64,000 bases of DNA from Thermaerobacter sp. PB12/4term (GCF_003403315.2 NZ_CP048407.1:2170001-2234000); one strand, 5' to 3'. Counted from the first letter of the stretch, positions 1-8,222 are shown. Notes: a model not told the origin generated them from the letters alone. A program made the numbers and translations.

Positions 1-678
1 AAGGCGGTAAGTTGGCCCGCCACTGCTGATCGCCCCCACCAGCCGTTGTTCTCCGTCGAACACGGGAAACCCAACGGCAAAAGCATCGGGCGTTACTTCA
101 CCGACGGAGTGGGCATAACCCACCTCCCGAATCCGCTGCAGTTGCGCCTTGACTTCCTCCACCGACAACCCGTCCGCCGACAATTGGTCCTTTATGGCAC
201 GGAGATAAGCCTCAATGCGAGACGGCGGCTGAAAGGCGAGCAGAACCTTGTTCGATGCCCCTCGATGCAGCGGGTAGACGCCTCCGACCTGCATCATCAG
301 CTGGATCTCATGGGACGACTCCACCTTGTCCAAACACACACTGAAGCCGCCGCGTTCCACCGTCAGAAAGGTCGACTCGCCGGTCTCCTGCGAAAGCCAC
401 TCCATAACTGGACGCGCCACTTGACGGAGATCGACCCGTCGCGCCGCCGCAAGGCCCAGGATCAGGACCCGTTCGCCCAGGCGATACTTCTTCGTCAGCG
501 GATCCTGCTCCAGATAACCGTGGCGCCGCAACGTGGAGACAAGTCGGAAGGCAACCGCCTTGTTCACCCCGAGGTGCGCGGCCAGACCCGACAGCGACCA
601 CTCGGCGGTGTCCTGAAAGCAATCCAGCATTTGCAAGGCCCGGCCGACCGTCTGGAGATACTGATCACGATCTTCCAC
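1..678 (-). CDS. IclR-family transcriptional regulator (3' end outside window)
   Basis: DNA-binding regulator with an N-terminal winged helix-turn-helix (about residues 8-65, including SLSGLAAHLGVNKAVAFRLV) and the start of the IclR effector domain (YRLGERVLILG, then ESTFLTVERGG and HRGASNKVLLAF). The chosen start is GTG at 678-676, with a GGAGGG ribosome site just upstream. The frame is open to base 1, giving 226 residues of a family that is normally about 250 long, so roughly the last 25 lie outside. It is the last gene of a minus-strand group headed by the M24 hydrolase and probably controls that group or itself. A 17-bp palindrome lies about 60 bp upstream of the start. Confidence 0.85.
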   Translation of the reverse strand, partial: MEDRDQYLQTVGRALQMLDCFQDTAEWSLSGLAAHLGVNKAVAFRLVSTLRRHGYLEQDPLTKKYRLGERVLILGLAAARRVDLRQVARPVMEWLSQETGESTFLTVERGGFSVCLDKVESSHEIQLMMQVGGVYPLHRGASNKVLLAFQPPSRIEAYLRAIKDQLSADGLSVEEVKAQLQRIREVGYAHSVGEVTPDAFAVGFPVFDGEQRLVGAISSGGPTYRL

Positions 679-738
679 GAAGTGGTGAGCCCTCCAGGGA
701 GCGCCCGTGGCCCCCGCAGCATCCGAACCGGTTGTCGT

Positions 739-755
739 GGTTCGTTTTGCGAACC
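739..755. promoter_or_regulatory. Palindromic operator, probably for the IclR regulator
   Basis: GGTTCG-TTTTG-CGAACC has two perfect 6-bp arms around a 5-base spacer. It lies in the 178-bp gap between the M29-like gene and the IclR start. The form GTTCG-N5-CGAAC resembles sites described for some IclR proteins of the PcaR/PobR type. Position and symmetry suggest autoregulation; binding is inferred. Confidence 0.5.
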
Positions 756-856
756 TCTGTTTCGCTGATAGATTACTTCTGCACGGGTACCCCGGATCCT
801 GCAGCCCGGGCCGACGAATTTACGAAAACGCCTGGAGTTCAGCGCGGGGTTGAGGG

Positions 857-1822
857 CTACCCGACGATACGGCCGTCCTCCACCACCAGGTGGTTGTCCA
901 AGTAGAGGGTGGGGCGTAGGATGACGCCGTCGGTGTGGCTTGGGGCATCCACCGTCCCGCCCAAGTTTACGCTGCTGCCGATGCCCACATGGACGCTCCC
1001 CAGAATCCGCTCGTCCTGAATCAACCGACCGGAGAGGCTGGCTTTGGGATTGGTCCCCACGCCGATCTCGGCGATATTGTACACGCCCGGGTGATGGAAG
1101 GACGCCAGGAATTCTCGGTATTCCTTCGCTTGCCGGCCTCCTTCGATGGCCGTCACCACGCCGCCCTCGACCCGCAGACGAACCGGCTCACGCAGGATGC
1201 CGACAGGGGCCAGGCTGCCGTCGAAAACGATCCAACCCTCGGTGGTACCCTCCAGGGGTGCCAGCGCTGTGGTTCCTGCCGGAATGAAGTTCCATTGACC
1301 CGGCTGGTCACAGACTCCATCGACGGCCATGGCCGTCCGGTCACCCAAACGCATCGTGACGTCCGTGCCGTTGCGGTCCACGACCCTGGCCGTTCGGGCG
1401 TTGGTAAACATCTCTGCCAGGCGGCGGGTCTCACGAGCAAGGCGGTCCTGGTCGACGTCGACCGGTCCCCGCATCATCTCTTCCGTCAGCCCAGAGCACA
1501 CGAGGACCCGTGCACCGGCGGCGCGGGCCTCCCGCACCGCCTTGGTGTGGGTGATGGACACCGACGGCGCCACCACGACGGCGTCCGCTGCCGCGAAGGC
1601 AGCGCCCACGAAGGCGGGCGGCTCGTCGTTCTGACGCTCCAGGGCCGGCCAGGTCACCAGACCCACCCTGGCACTCAGCACCTGACCCGCGGTGACGAAC
1701 GCGTCCAGTAGCCGCGGGCTTTGGAGCGAGTCACCGGCAATGACAAGACCCTCACCGGACCTGACCTTCAGGTTGTGCATCAACACCTTGTGGGCAATGC
1801 GTACCAGTTCCGACACGTTCAC
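857..1822 (-). CDS. M29 aminopeptidase / NicX-like metalloprotein
   Basis: A 321-residue soluble metalloprotein of the M29 aminopeptidase superfamily, which also contains the ring-cleaving 2,5-dihydroxypyridine 5,6-dioxygenase NicX. Visible candidate metal ligands are E252 (NIAEIG), H278 (GSVHVGIG), H296 and D298 (PSHTDG). The last three match the His-His-Asp set of NicX and are also shared with M29 peptidases. The length is closer to NicX (about 350) than to M29 peptidases (about 410). Its ATG start overlaps the stop of the upstream aminotransferase gene by 4 bp (ATGA), so the two are translationally coupled. The substrate is unknown. Pairing with an M24 hydrolase and a PLP enzyme suggests catabolism of a nitrogenous compound or peptide-like amide. 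Confidence 0.75.
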   Translation of the reverse strand: MNVSELVRIAHKVLMHNLKVRSGEGLVIAGDSLQSPRLLDAFVTAGQVLSARVGLVTWPALERQNDEPPAFVGAAFAAADAVVVAPSVSITHTKAVREARAAGARVLVCSGLTEEMMRGPVDVDQDRLARETRRLAEMFTNARTARVVDRNGTDVTMRLGDRTAMAVDGVCDQPGQWNFIPAGTTALAPLEGTTEGWIVFDGSLAPVGILREPVRLRVEGGVVTAIEGGRQAKEYREFLASFHHPGVYNIAEIGVGTNPKASLSGRLIQDERILGSVHVGIGSSVNLGGTVDAPSHTDGVILRPTLYLDNHLVVEDGRIVG

Positions 1823-3042
1823 CGCCGTTCTTCCTTTCGGATAAGGTCTGCAAGCAAACGGGCTGCTTGTTCGAGGTCCGCTTCCGTGTTGTAGTAATGG
1901 GGAGAGATCCGCACAACTTCCTGGACGCCGTGTTTCGTCAGCGCCACATGTGCCATAAAGGATCCTGCCTCGACGATGACGCCCTCTTCCTCGAGCGCCG
2001 CCACCACCCGCCGAGGGGCAAGCCCCTGGACGGTGAACGGAATCATGCCAATGCGATCCCTTGATAGCCGGGGACCGAGCACCGTGACGCCGGGAATCTG
2101 CTGAAGGAGTTCATAACCGTAATCCGTCAGATGCCGGACACGGTTTGCAATCCACTGGATGTCCAGCTGCTGGGCATACTCCAGGGCAGCCCCCAACCCC
2201 AGGATTGCGGGAATATCCGGTAGGCCGGCTTGAAATCGTTTGGCCGTTGCGGCATAGCGGAATTCGTCATCACTGGCCAGCCATTCAGTGCCTCCCCACC
2301 CCACCAGCGGCGGGCGCAGGGATTCGATCCATTCGCGGCGTACGTACAACAGGCCGGACCCTTCTGGCCCACGCAACCATTTGCGGCCTGGCGCCGTCAG
2401 GAAATCGCAATGCAAACGTTGCACCTGAAGGGGCAACAAGCCGAGCGACTGCGATGCATTAATCAGGTAGAGAACCTCTGGATGCTCCTTCTTCAGGGCC
2501 GCTCCGATCTCCGCCACCGGTTGAACCGTTCCAAGCGCATTCGATACATGGGTCAAGGTCACCAGGCGGGTCCGCGGATTGACGGCTGCGACCACCATAT
2601 CGGGCGTGACAAGGCCGTCCTGCGGGGTTTTGATGACCCGCAGACGTACGCCCTTCTCCTTCGCCAATCGCAGCCAGGGAACATAATTGGAATGGAACTC
2701 GATATCGAGGAGAACGATCTCATCGCCTTCCCGCCATGGCAGACCTTCGGCAACCAGGTTGATGCCCTCGGTTCCATTGCGCGTAAAGGCGATTTCCTCT
2801 GGGGCGGCCCCAATGAATTCGGCGACCTTCCGTCGAATCTCCTCGACCCGGTCATAGGTTTCAGCCCGAAAACGAGGCAAATAAGGCCCCCACTCGGCGA
2901 GGTGCTTGAGGTAAGTCGTCATGGCCTCCACTACAGGCCACGGCGGAGGGGCGGCGGCGGCGGCATCCAGGTAAATGTAGCGGGAAAAAAGGGGCGTGTC
3001 CTGGCGAATGCGTTCCAGGTCGTGAACCCGGTCCACGCTCAA
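1819..3042 (-). CDS. Class V aminotransferase-fold PLP enzyme, not a cysteine desulfurase
   Basis: A 407-residue fold-type I PLP enzyme. The N-terminal YLDAAAAAPPPWPV, FTRNGTEGINLVA and the lysine motif APGRKWLRGPEGSG (K221) place it in the class V / NifS-IPN epimerase superfamily. The catalytic cysteine loop of desulfurases is absent: the equivalent C-terminal stretch reads EAGSFMAHVALTKHG. The Asp that normally contacts the pyridine nitrogen (VDAAQ-type motif) appears to be Asn195 in LINASQSLG, which is unusual and could alter the chemistry. It lies 16 bp after the M24 hydrolase gene and overlaps the M29-like gene by 4 bp. Epimerase, lyase or transaminase activity cannot be distinguished. 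Confidence 0.8.
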   Translation of the reverse strand: MSVDRVHDLERIRQDTPLFSRYIYLDAAAAAPPPWPVVEAMTTYLKHLAEWGPYLPRFRAETYDRVEEIRRKVAEFIGAAPEEIAFTRNGTEGINLVAEGLPWREGDEIVLLDIEFHSNYVPWLRLAKEKGVRLRVIKTPQDGLVTPDMVVAAVNPRTRLVTLTHVSNALGTVQPVAEIGAALKKEHPEVLYLINASQSLGLLPLQVQRLHCDFLTAPGRKWLRGPEGSGLLYVRREWIESLRPPLVGWGGTEWLASDDEFRYAATAKRFQAGLPDIPAILGLGAALEYAQQLDIQWIANRVRHLTDYGYELLQQIPGVTVLGPRLSRDRIGMIPFTVQGLAPRRVVAALEEEGVIVEAGSFMAHVALTKHGVQEVVRISPHYYNTEADLEQAARLLADLIRKEERR

Positions 3043-3058
3043 TGATACGGTCCTCCTT

Positions 3059-4156
3059 TCACAGTTCCATCAATTCACGGGGATATCGGGTTATACTTTC
3101 GAAGCCCTGTTCCGTCACGACCACGTCGTCTTCAATGCGAATGCCACCCTGACCGGGCAGGTAGATGCCTGGCTCAACGGTAAAGGTCATGCCAGGCTGA
3201 AGACGCAGTTGATTGCCTTTCATAATATATGGTTCCTCGTGGGCATCGAGGCCAAGGCCATGGCCGGTACGGTGGGAGAAATAGGACCCGTACCCGGCCT
3301 CGGTGATGTAGTCCCGGGCCAGCGCATCGATTTCCCCTGCCGTCCGGCCGGGGGCCACACCCTCGCGGGCACGACGCTGTGCCTCGTACACGACCTGGTA
3401 AGCATGGCGTAATTCGTCGGAAACACGGCCAACGGCAACGGTCCGCGTGATGTCCGCGACGTAACCTTTATAAATTGCTCCAAAATCCAGGATCACCAGT
3501 TCCCCTTCCTCAATGGTCTTAGCCGAAGCGCGACCGTGAGGCAGGGCACCGCGATATCCCGAGGCGACGATGGTCCCAAACGGCGTTCCCTCTGAGCCAA
3601 GTTCCCGCATGACCATCTCGAGTCGCGCCGCAATTTCCACCTCTTTACGCCCCGGACGAATCTCCGGCAGGACCCTTTCCAACGCCGTTTCCACAATCGC
3701 AACCGCCTCGCGCAGGGAATCCAGCTCGGCGGCATCCTTGCATACCCGAGCAGCGGCGAAGAACTTCGATGCGTCCACCGTGTTGAACGAACCGGCGACG
3801 TCTTGCAACAACCGAAACTCAAGCAGGCGCATGACGCCGTATTCGACCCCGAGGCACGCCCCGGCCAACTTCAGTTCCGCCGCCACCTGCCGGAGGGCCG
3901 CCGCGGGCCCTTCCTCGTCCTTATACGTCCGAAAGTTCTGCCACGGGCTCACTTCCCGGACACTGGGCAGTTCCAGTTCGGGTAATAGCAAGACGGGCTC
4001 TCCCCTGGTCGGCAGAAAGCCCAACATAATCCGCTCACTAACCTTGCCCTTGAAGCCGAAGGTATAGAGAAGATTCGCCCCAGGCATCACCACCACCACG
4101 TCGACCCCGCGGGCCATTGCAGCGTCGACAATCTTTTTGACCCTTGCTTCAAACAC
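3059..4156 (-). CDS. M24-family metallohydrolase (Xaa-Pro aminopeptidase/creatinase fold)
   Basis: Pita-bread fold dinuclear metallohydrolase. It has an N-terminal creatinase-like domain (about 1-130) and a C-terminal M24 domain with all five ligands: Asp in ILDFGA, Asp in VADITRT, His in RTGHGLGLDAHE, Glu in TVEPGIY and Glu in GIRIEDD (D224, D235, H299, E328, E342). The start is set at GTG 4156 because a perfect AGGAGGTG lies about 9 bases upstream; a longer frame from GTG 4168 would begin inside that ribosome site. It is the first gene of the M24/aminotransferase/M29 unit. It may be a prolidase, or a creatinase- or ectoine-hydrolase-like enzyme. GC content is lower than in the genes beyond 4.3 kb. 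Confidence 0.85.
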   Translation of the reverse strand: MFEARVKKIVDAAMARGVDVVVVMPGANLLYTFGFKGKVSERIMLGFLPTRGEPVLLLPELELPSVREVSPWQNFRTYKDEEGPAAALRQVAAELKLAGACLGVEYGVMRLLEFRLLQDVAGSFNTVDASKFFAAARVCKDAAELDSLREAVAIVETALERVLPEIRPGRKEVEIAARLEMVMRELGSEGTPFGTIVASGYRGALPHGRASAKTIEEGELVILDFGAIYKGYVADITRTVAVGRVSDELRHAYQVVYEAQRRAREGVAPGRTAGEIDALARDYITEAGYGSYFSHRTGHGLGLDAHEEPYIMKGNQLRLQPGMTFTVEPGIYLPGQGGIRIEDDVVVTEQGFESITRYPRELMEL

Positions 4157-4185
4157 GCTACCCCTCACCTCCTGGGGTACCTTTT

Positions 4186-4203
4186 TGCCAACTTTATGCC
4201 AAC
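4186..4203. promoter_or_regulatory. Helically phased direct repeat upstream of the M24 operon
   Basis: TGCCAAC occurs twice (4186-4192 and 4197-4203), 11 bp apart, so both copies face the same side of the helix. It lies 30-47 bp upstream of the M24 start. An activator or repressor site is plausible; no clear -35/-10 pair was found here. Confidence 0.3.
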
Positions 4204-4314
4204 AACCCCCGTTACCACCGCGTACAAGAGATACGTCGCGATTTAGGGCGATCCCTCCTTGAGAGCTACAGGGACTGGCGTATTTGGGGTGATTTCCTTA
4301 TGTAAAATAGAACT

Positions 4315-4629
4315 TTAGGAGGAACGATGTTCCTTTAAGGGTTTGCCCGCCTCGGCGGCGATGGTGCGGGCCAGCCCGGGCTTGCGCCGCTTCCGGATCT
4401 GCTCGGAGGCCCGCTTGAAAATCGCGTACCGCCGGTACGGGGGCAGGGGGATTTCCCGGTAAGCCCGCCGGGCCGCCGCCACCGCCCGCTCCACATCGTC
4501 CCTGCTCGCCCGGGCGACGCAACCGATGACCTCGCCGGTGTGCTTGTTGCAGACCGGAAGGGTCTTGTCCCGATGGCCCCACTGGCCGTCGATGAACAGG
4601 CCGCAGGTCGAGGCCGCCACGGTCGTCAT
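4315..4629 (-). pseudogene. Truncated aldehyde dehydrogenase, N-terminal fragment
   Basis: The 104-residue frame matches residues 1-98 of the intact aldehyde dehydrogenase at 6789-8222 (GLFIDGQW, NKHTGEVIG, PLPPYRRY, ARTIAAEAGKPLK). It then breaks into an unrelated EHRSS tail and a stop. Catalytic Asn, Glu and Cys are all missing, so it cannot be active. It retains an ATG at 4629 and a good GGAGAGGTGAG ribosome site, and sits just after a MaoC-MaoC-SDR cassette. Immediately past the break the DNA turns AT-rich (about 4265-4325). This looks like the remnant of a second ALDH-MaoC-MaoC-SDR unit cut by an insertion or deletion. Confidence 0.85.
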
Positions 4630-4700
4630 GTTCTCACCTCTCCTTCACCCATTAGCCACAGCGGGTTTCACCGCGGCTGCCCCGGTTCAACCGCCGACCC

Positions 4701-5453
4701 TCATGGCCCACCGCGGACGTAGATCACCTGACCCGATACGTAACTGGCACCCTCGCTGCAGAGGAAGGCGATAACCCCGGCCACATCCTCCGGCTTGCCC
4801 ACCCTGCGCAAGGCCGTCCGCTCGGCGGCGGCCTTCTTCAACTCCTCGTAGTCGACGCCGGTGCGCTCCGCCACCGCCCGGGTCATCCGCGTCTCCACGA
4901 ACCCCGGCGCGACCGCGTTGACGTTGATGTTGAACGGACCGAGTTCGATCGCCAGGGTCCGCGCCATGCCCTGGATGCCCGCCTTGGCGGCCGAGTAGTT
5001 GGTCTGGCCGCGGTTCCCCAGGGCCGAGGTCGAGGAGAGGAACACCATCTTGCCGTACCGCTGGGGCACCATCACCCGCTGCGCCGCCTGGGCGCAGAGG
5101 AACGTGCCCTTAAGGTGGGTGTCGATGACCGCGTCCCAGTCCTCGTCGGTCATCTTGTGGATCAGGTTGTCGCGGATGATCCCGGCGCAGGTGACGAGGA
5201 AGTCGAGCCGGCCAAAGGTCTTCACGGCCTGCTCGACCATGGCCTCGACCTGCTGCCGGTCGCGCACGTCGCAAGCCACCGCCAGGGCGCGGCCGCCCTG
5301 TTCGCGGATCTGACTGGCGACCTCGTCGGCCGGTCCCTGGTCGACGTCCGAGACCACCACCGCCGCGCCCTCCTGAGCGAAGCGCAGCGCCGTGGCCGCA
5401 CCGATCCCGCGGCCGCCGCCCGTCACCAGGGCGACCCGATCGGCAAAGCGCAT
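4701..5453 (-). CDS. SDR 3-oxoacyl-(ACP/CoA) reductase-like dehydrogenase, copy A
   Basis: A 250-residue classical short-chain dehydrogenase with the NAD(P) motif TGGGRGIG (11-18), CAGI (89-92) and a Tyr153-Lys157 pair (NYSAAK) with Ser140. A FabG/PhaB-like role is expected: oxidation of 3-hydroxyacyl-CoA or the reverse. The ATG at 5453 follows GGAGGAG. The protein differs from copy B (14752-15504) at only about 17 of 250 positions by eye, so the two are recent paralogues. It follows two MaoC-type hydratases in transcription order, giving consecutive hydration and dehydrogenation steps. Confidence 0.9.
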   Translation of the reverse strand: MRFADRVALVTGGGRGIGAATALRFAQEGAAVVVSDVDQGPADEVASQIREQGGRALAVACDVRDRQQVEAMVEQAVKTFGRLDFLVTCAGIIRDNLIHKMTDEDWDAVIDTHLKGTFLCAQAAQRVMVPQRYGKMVFLSSTSALGNRGQTNYSAAKAGIQGMARTLAIELGPFNINVNAVAPGFVETRMTRAVAERTGVDYEELKKAAAERTALRRVGKPEDVAGVIAFLCSEGASYVSGQVIYVRGGP

Positions 5454-5489
5454 CCGGACTCCTCCTCCCGGCAAGCTGCCATGGATCCG

Positions 5490-5628
5490 CTACTTGCGGG
5501 GTACGACGGGATGTTGCAACCCTCTGCCCTGAGCGGGGTGCGACAGGCATCTTGTCGCTCCTTGCCCTGAGCGGGGAGCGGCGGGCACCCTGTCGCTCCC
5601 GTGAGCGGGATACGACGGGCACCCCCGG
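5490..5628. repeat. Imperfect 34-38 bp tandem repeat with a hairpin in each unit
   Basis: Three to four degenerate units lie between the SDR and MaoC genes. TGCCCTGAGCGGGG recurs at 5525 and 5563, with related copies of GCGGG(G)-TACGACGGG near 5496 and 5603. The best unit contains GCGACA-ggcatct-TGTCGC, a 6-bp stem. No equivalent array was noticed between the paralogous genes at 15505-15563. Origin and function are unknown. Confidence 0.5.
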
Positions 5629-5712
5629 CTCAGGGGATTGCCCCGTCGCAAAACCAGTGGGACCATCGTCAACCCGTGTCGAGCAGGCACCGGCCCCGGT
5701 CACCCGGCCCGA

Positions 5713-6123
5713 TCACCCGTCCGGGACCAGCACCTCTCCCTCACCGGTGGTCACGGCCTCCCCCCTCTGGTTCTCGGCCCAGACCTCAAGCACCACGCGC
5801 CGGTGAGCCCCCTCGGGGCGCACCTCCTTGACCCGCCCCTTGCAGGTGAGGACGTCGCCCGGCCGGACCATCTGCCGGAACCGCACCTTCAAGCGGCGCA
5901 CGTTCTCGGGCCCCGCCAGCTGGGTCAGGTACTGGCCCAGGAAGCCCATGCTCAGCATGCCGTGGGCGATCACGCCGTCGAGACCGACCCGCCGGGCGGT
6001 CTCATCGTCGGTGTGGATCAGGTTGTAATCCCCCGAGGCGCCGGCGTACTTGACCAGCTGCACCTTGGTGATGGGCTCCTTCGTCAGGGGAGGAAGCTCC
6101 GCGCCCGGCTCCCACTGGCCCAT
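5713..6123 (-). CDS. MaoC-like hot-dog dehydratase/hydratase, copy A
   Basis: A 136-residue single hot-dog protein of the (R)-specific enoyl-CoA hydratase / HadB type. The hydratase-2 motif GDYNLIHTD supplies Asp32, Asn34 and His37; AHGMLSMGFLGQYL follows. The ATG at 6123 has GGAAAGGGGTGG upstream; a longer open frame to 6219 lacks homology to copy B and a ribosome site. It is adjacent to the FAS1-type hot-dog gene at 6233-6628, the usual partner in a HadA/HadB-like heterodimer. It likely hydrates 2-enoyl-CoA in the same pathway as the flanking SDR. Confidence 0.85.
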   Translation of the reverse strand: MGQWEPGAELPPLTKEPITKVQLVKYAGASGDYNLIHTDDETARRVGLDGVIAHGMLSMGFLGQYLTQLAGPENVRRLKVRFRQMVRPGDVLTCKGRVKEVRPEGAHRRVVLEVWAENQRGEAVTTGEGEVLVPDG

Positions 6124-6232
6124 GCGTTCCACCCCTTTCCTTCGTTGACCTGCAGATGTCCCGGCCCGTGGCGGGTCCTGCCGGCACGCCGGCCTTTCCC
6201 GCGGCCCCCCGGCCGGCACCCCGGCCAGGCCC

Positions 6233-6628
6233 TCAGCGGACGATCACCGTGCTCCGGCCGGTGAAGACCAGCTCCCCCGCTTCATCCCGCCCCTCGATCT
6301 CGGTGACCAGGAAGGTCATGCGGCCGAGCCGCCCTTCCTTCTCGTACACATCCACCACCCGGCTCTTGCACCGCACCCGGTCCCCCGCCCGGATCGGCCG
6401 CTGGAAGGTGTATTCCTGCTCGCCGTGTAGTACCCGGCTGAGTTCCAGGGACAGGCCCGGGATCGGGATCCGGAACGTAGTCGGGAAGGTGGGCGGGGCG
6501 ATCTCTCCCCGCTGGTAAGCCGGAGTGGGGTCGCCAATCGCCTCGGCGAACTTGCGAATCGCCCCCTTTTCCACCTCGAAGACCACTTCTTCCGATTCCT
6601 TCCCGATGAGGGAACGGTCGATGGCCAC
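6233..6628 (-). CDS. MaoC N-terminal (FAS1-like) dehydratase domain protein, copy A
   Basis: A 131-residue hot-dog protein (MAIDRSLIGKES start, then FAEAIGDPTPAY, PPTFPTTFR, LHGEQEYTF, TFLVTEIEGRDEAGE). This is the non-catalytic or auxiliary subunit type (FAS1-like dehydratase, HadA/HadC) that pairs with a catalytic MaoC protein. It has the same length as copy B (16272-16667) with only scattered substitutions. It is followed by the catalytic MaoC gene after about 110 bp, and preceded by the aldehyde dehydrogenase. Confidence 0.82.
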   Translation of the reverse strand: MAIDRSLIGKESEEVVFEVEKGAIRKFAEAIGDPTPAYQRGEIAPPTFPTTFRIPIPGLSLELSRVLHGEQEYTFQRPIRAGDRVRCKSRVVDVYEKEGRLGRMTFLVTEIEGRDEAGELVFTGRSTVIVR

Positions 6629-6788
6629 GCTTCATCGCCCTCCCAAACGACGAACGCCGCCCACCTCAACCCCTCCCCTCGATCGGGTAGGTTGGTGGGG
6701 CGGCGGGAAGTGCAAGCGGTGGGTTGTAGTTCTACGACATCGGTGACGTCCCTGGGCGGCGCCGGGTTCCACCCGCCGTGGAAAAGGG

Positions 6789-8222
6789 TCAGAGATTGAA
6801 CACCACCAGCCGCAGATCGGTCAGGTGCTCGATGGCGTACCGCGGGCCTTCCCTCCCGATGCCGCTGCCCTTGACGCCCCCGTACGGCATGAGATCGACC
6901 CGCCAGTTGGGGATCTCGTTCACCATCACCCCGCCGACCTCGATCCGCCGCGCCGCCTTCATCGCGGTCTGGAGGTCGCGGGTGTAGATGCCGGCCTGCA
7001 GTCCGTAGAAGCTGTCGTTGACCATGGCGATGGCCTCGTCCACGTCCTCGAAGGGCGCCACCGTCACCAGCGGGGCGAAGGCCTCCTGGCAGACCACCTT
7101 CATGTCCGGGCGGACGTCCACCAGCACGGTGGGCTCCAGCACCGCGCCCTGCCGCCGCCCGCCACACAGGACGCGGGCTCCCTGCTCCACGGCCTCGCGG
7201 ATCCAGGCCTCGGCCCGCTCCGCCTCGGCCTCGCTGATCATGGGGCCCACGTCGGTCTCGGGATCCAGGGGGTCGCCGACCTTGAGCTTGCGGGTCTCGG
7301 CAACGAGCTTCTCGAGAAACGCCTCGTAGACCGGCCGCTGGACGTAGATCCGCTGCACCGAAAGGCAGATCTGCCCGGCGTTGGCGAAGGCACCACGGGC
7401 GCAGCGGGCGGCGGCCAGGTCCAGGTCGGCGTCGGCGCAGACGATGGTTGCCGAGTTGTTGCCCAGTTCCAGCACCACCCGCCGCAGGCCCGACGCCGCC
7501 TTGATCCGCTCGCCCACCGCCGCGCTGCCGGTGAAGGTATAAGCGGCGATGCGGGGATCGGCCAGCAGCCACTCGCCCACCTCCCCGCCCGCGCCCGTGA
7601 CCAGGTTGAGGTAACCGGGGGGCAGGCCGGCATCCGCCAGAGCCTGGACCAGGTGGACGGCGCTCAAGGGCGTGGCGGTGGCGGGTTTGAGCACCACCGC
7701 GTTGCCCGCGGCCAGAGACGGCCCCACCTTGTGGGCGGCCAGGTTCAAGGGGAAGTTGAAGGGGCTGATGGCCGCCACCACCCCCACCGGCACCCGCAGG
7801 GTGAAGGCCAGCCGGTTCTCCGCCCCCGGGGCGGCCTCGATGGGCACCTGCTCACCGTGGATGCGCTTGGCTTCCTCCGCCGAGATCTCCAGGGTCTGGG
7901 TGCACCGGTCGACCTCGGCCAGGGCGTCCTTCAAGGGCTTGCCCGCTTCCGCGGCGATGGTGCGGGCCAGCTCGGGCTTGCGCTCCCGGATCAGCTCCGA
8001 AGCCCGCTTGAGGATCTGGTACCGCCGGTAGGGCGGAAGGGGGTTCTCCCGGTACGCCCGCTGCGCGGCTGTCACCGCCCGCTCGACGTCGTCGCGCGTC
8101 GCCCGGGCGACGTAACCGATGACCTCGCCGGTGTACTTGTTGCGCACGGGCAGGTTCTCGTCCCGTTCGACCCAATGTCCGTCGATGAACAGGCCATAGG
8201 TGCGAACCGCGACGGCAGCCAT
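6789..8222 (-). CDS. Aldehyde dehydrogenase (NAD(P)-dependent)
   Basis: A 477-residue member of the ALDH superfamily oxidising an aldehyde to its carboxylate. The catalytic set is present: Asn156 (ISPFNFPLN), Glu252 (LELGNNS) and nucleophile Cys286 (NAGQICLSVQR), with TGSAAVGE for cofactor binding. The chosen ATG at 8222 has AGGAGGT 9 bases upstream; the frame stays open to 8393 without homology. It lies 91 bp downstream of the alcohol dehydrogenase, so alcohol to aldehyde to acid conversion is the likely pairing. Residues 1-98 are duplicated as the fragment at 4315-4629. Confidence 0.92.
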   Translation of the reverse strand: MAAVAVRTYGLFIDGHWVERDENLPVRNKYTGEVIGYVARATRDDVERAVTAAQRAYRENPLPPYRRYQILKRASELIRERKPELARTIAAEAGKPLKDALAEVDRCTQTLEISAEEAKRIHGEQVPIEAAPGAENRLAFTLRVPVGVVAAISPFNFPLNLAAHKVGPSLAAGNAVVLKPATATPLSAVHLVQALADAGLPPGYLNLVTGAGGEVGEWLLADPRIAAYTFTGSAAVGERIKAASGLRRVVLELGNNSATIVCADADLDLAAARCARGAFANAGQICLSVQRIYVQRPVYEAFLEKLVAETRKLKVGDPLDPETDVGPMISEAEAERAEAWIREAVEQGARVLCGGRRQGAVLEPTVLVDVRPDMKVVCQEAFAPLVTVAPFEDVDEAIAMVNDSFYGLQAGIYTRDLQTAMKAARRIEVGGVMVNEIPNWRVDLMPYGGVKGSGIGREGPRYAIEHLTDLRLVVFNL

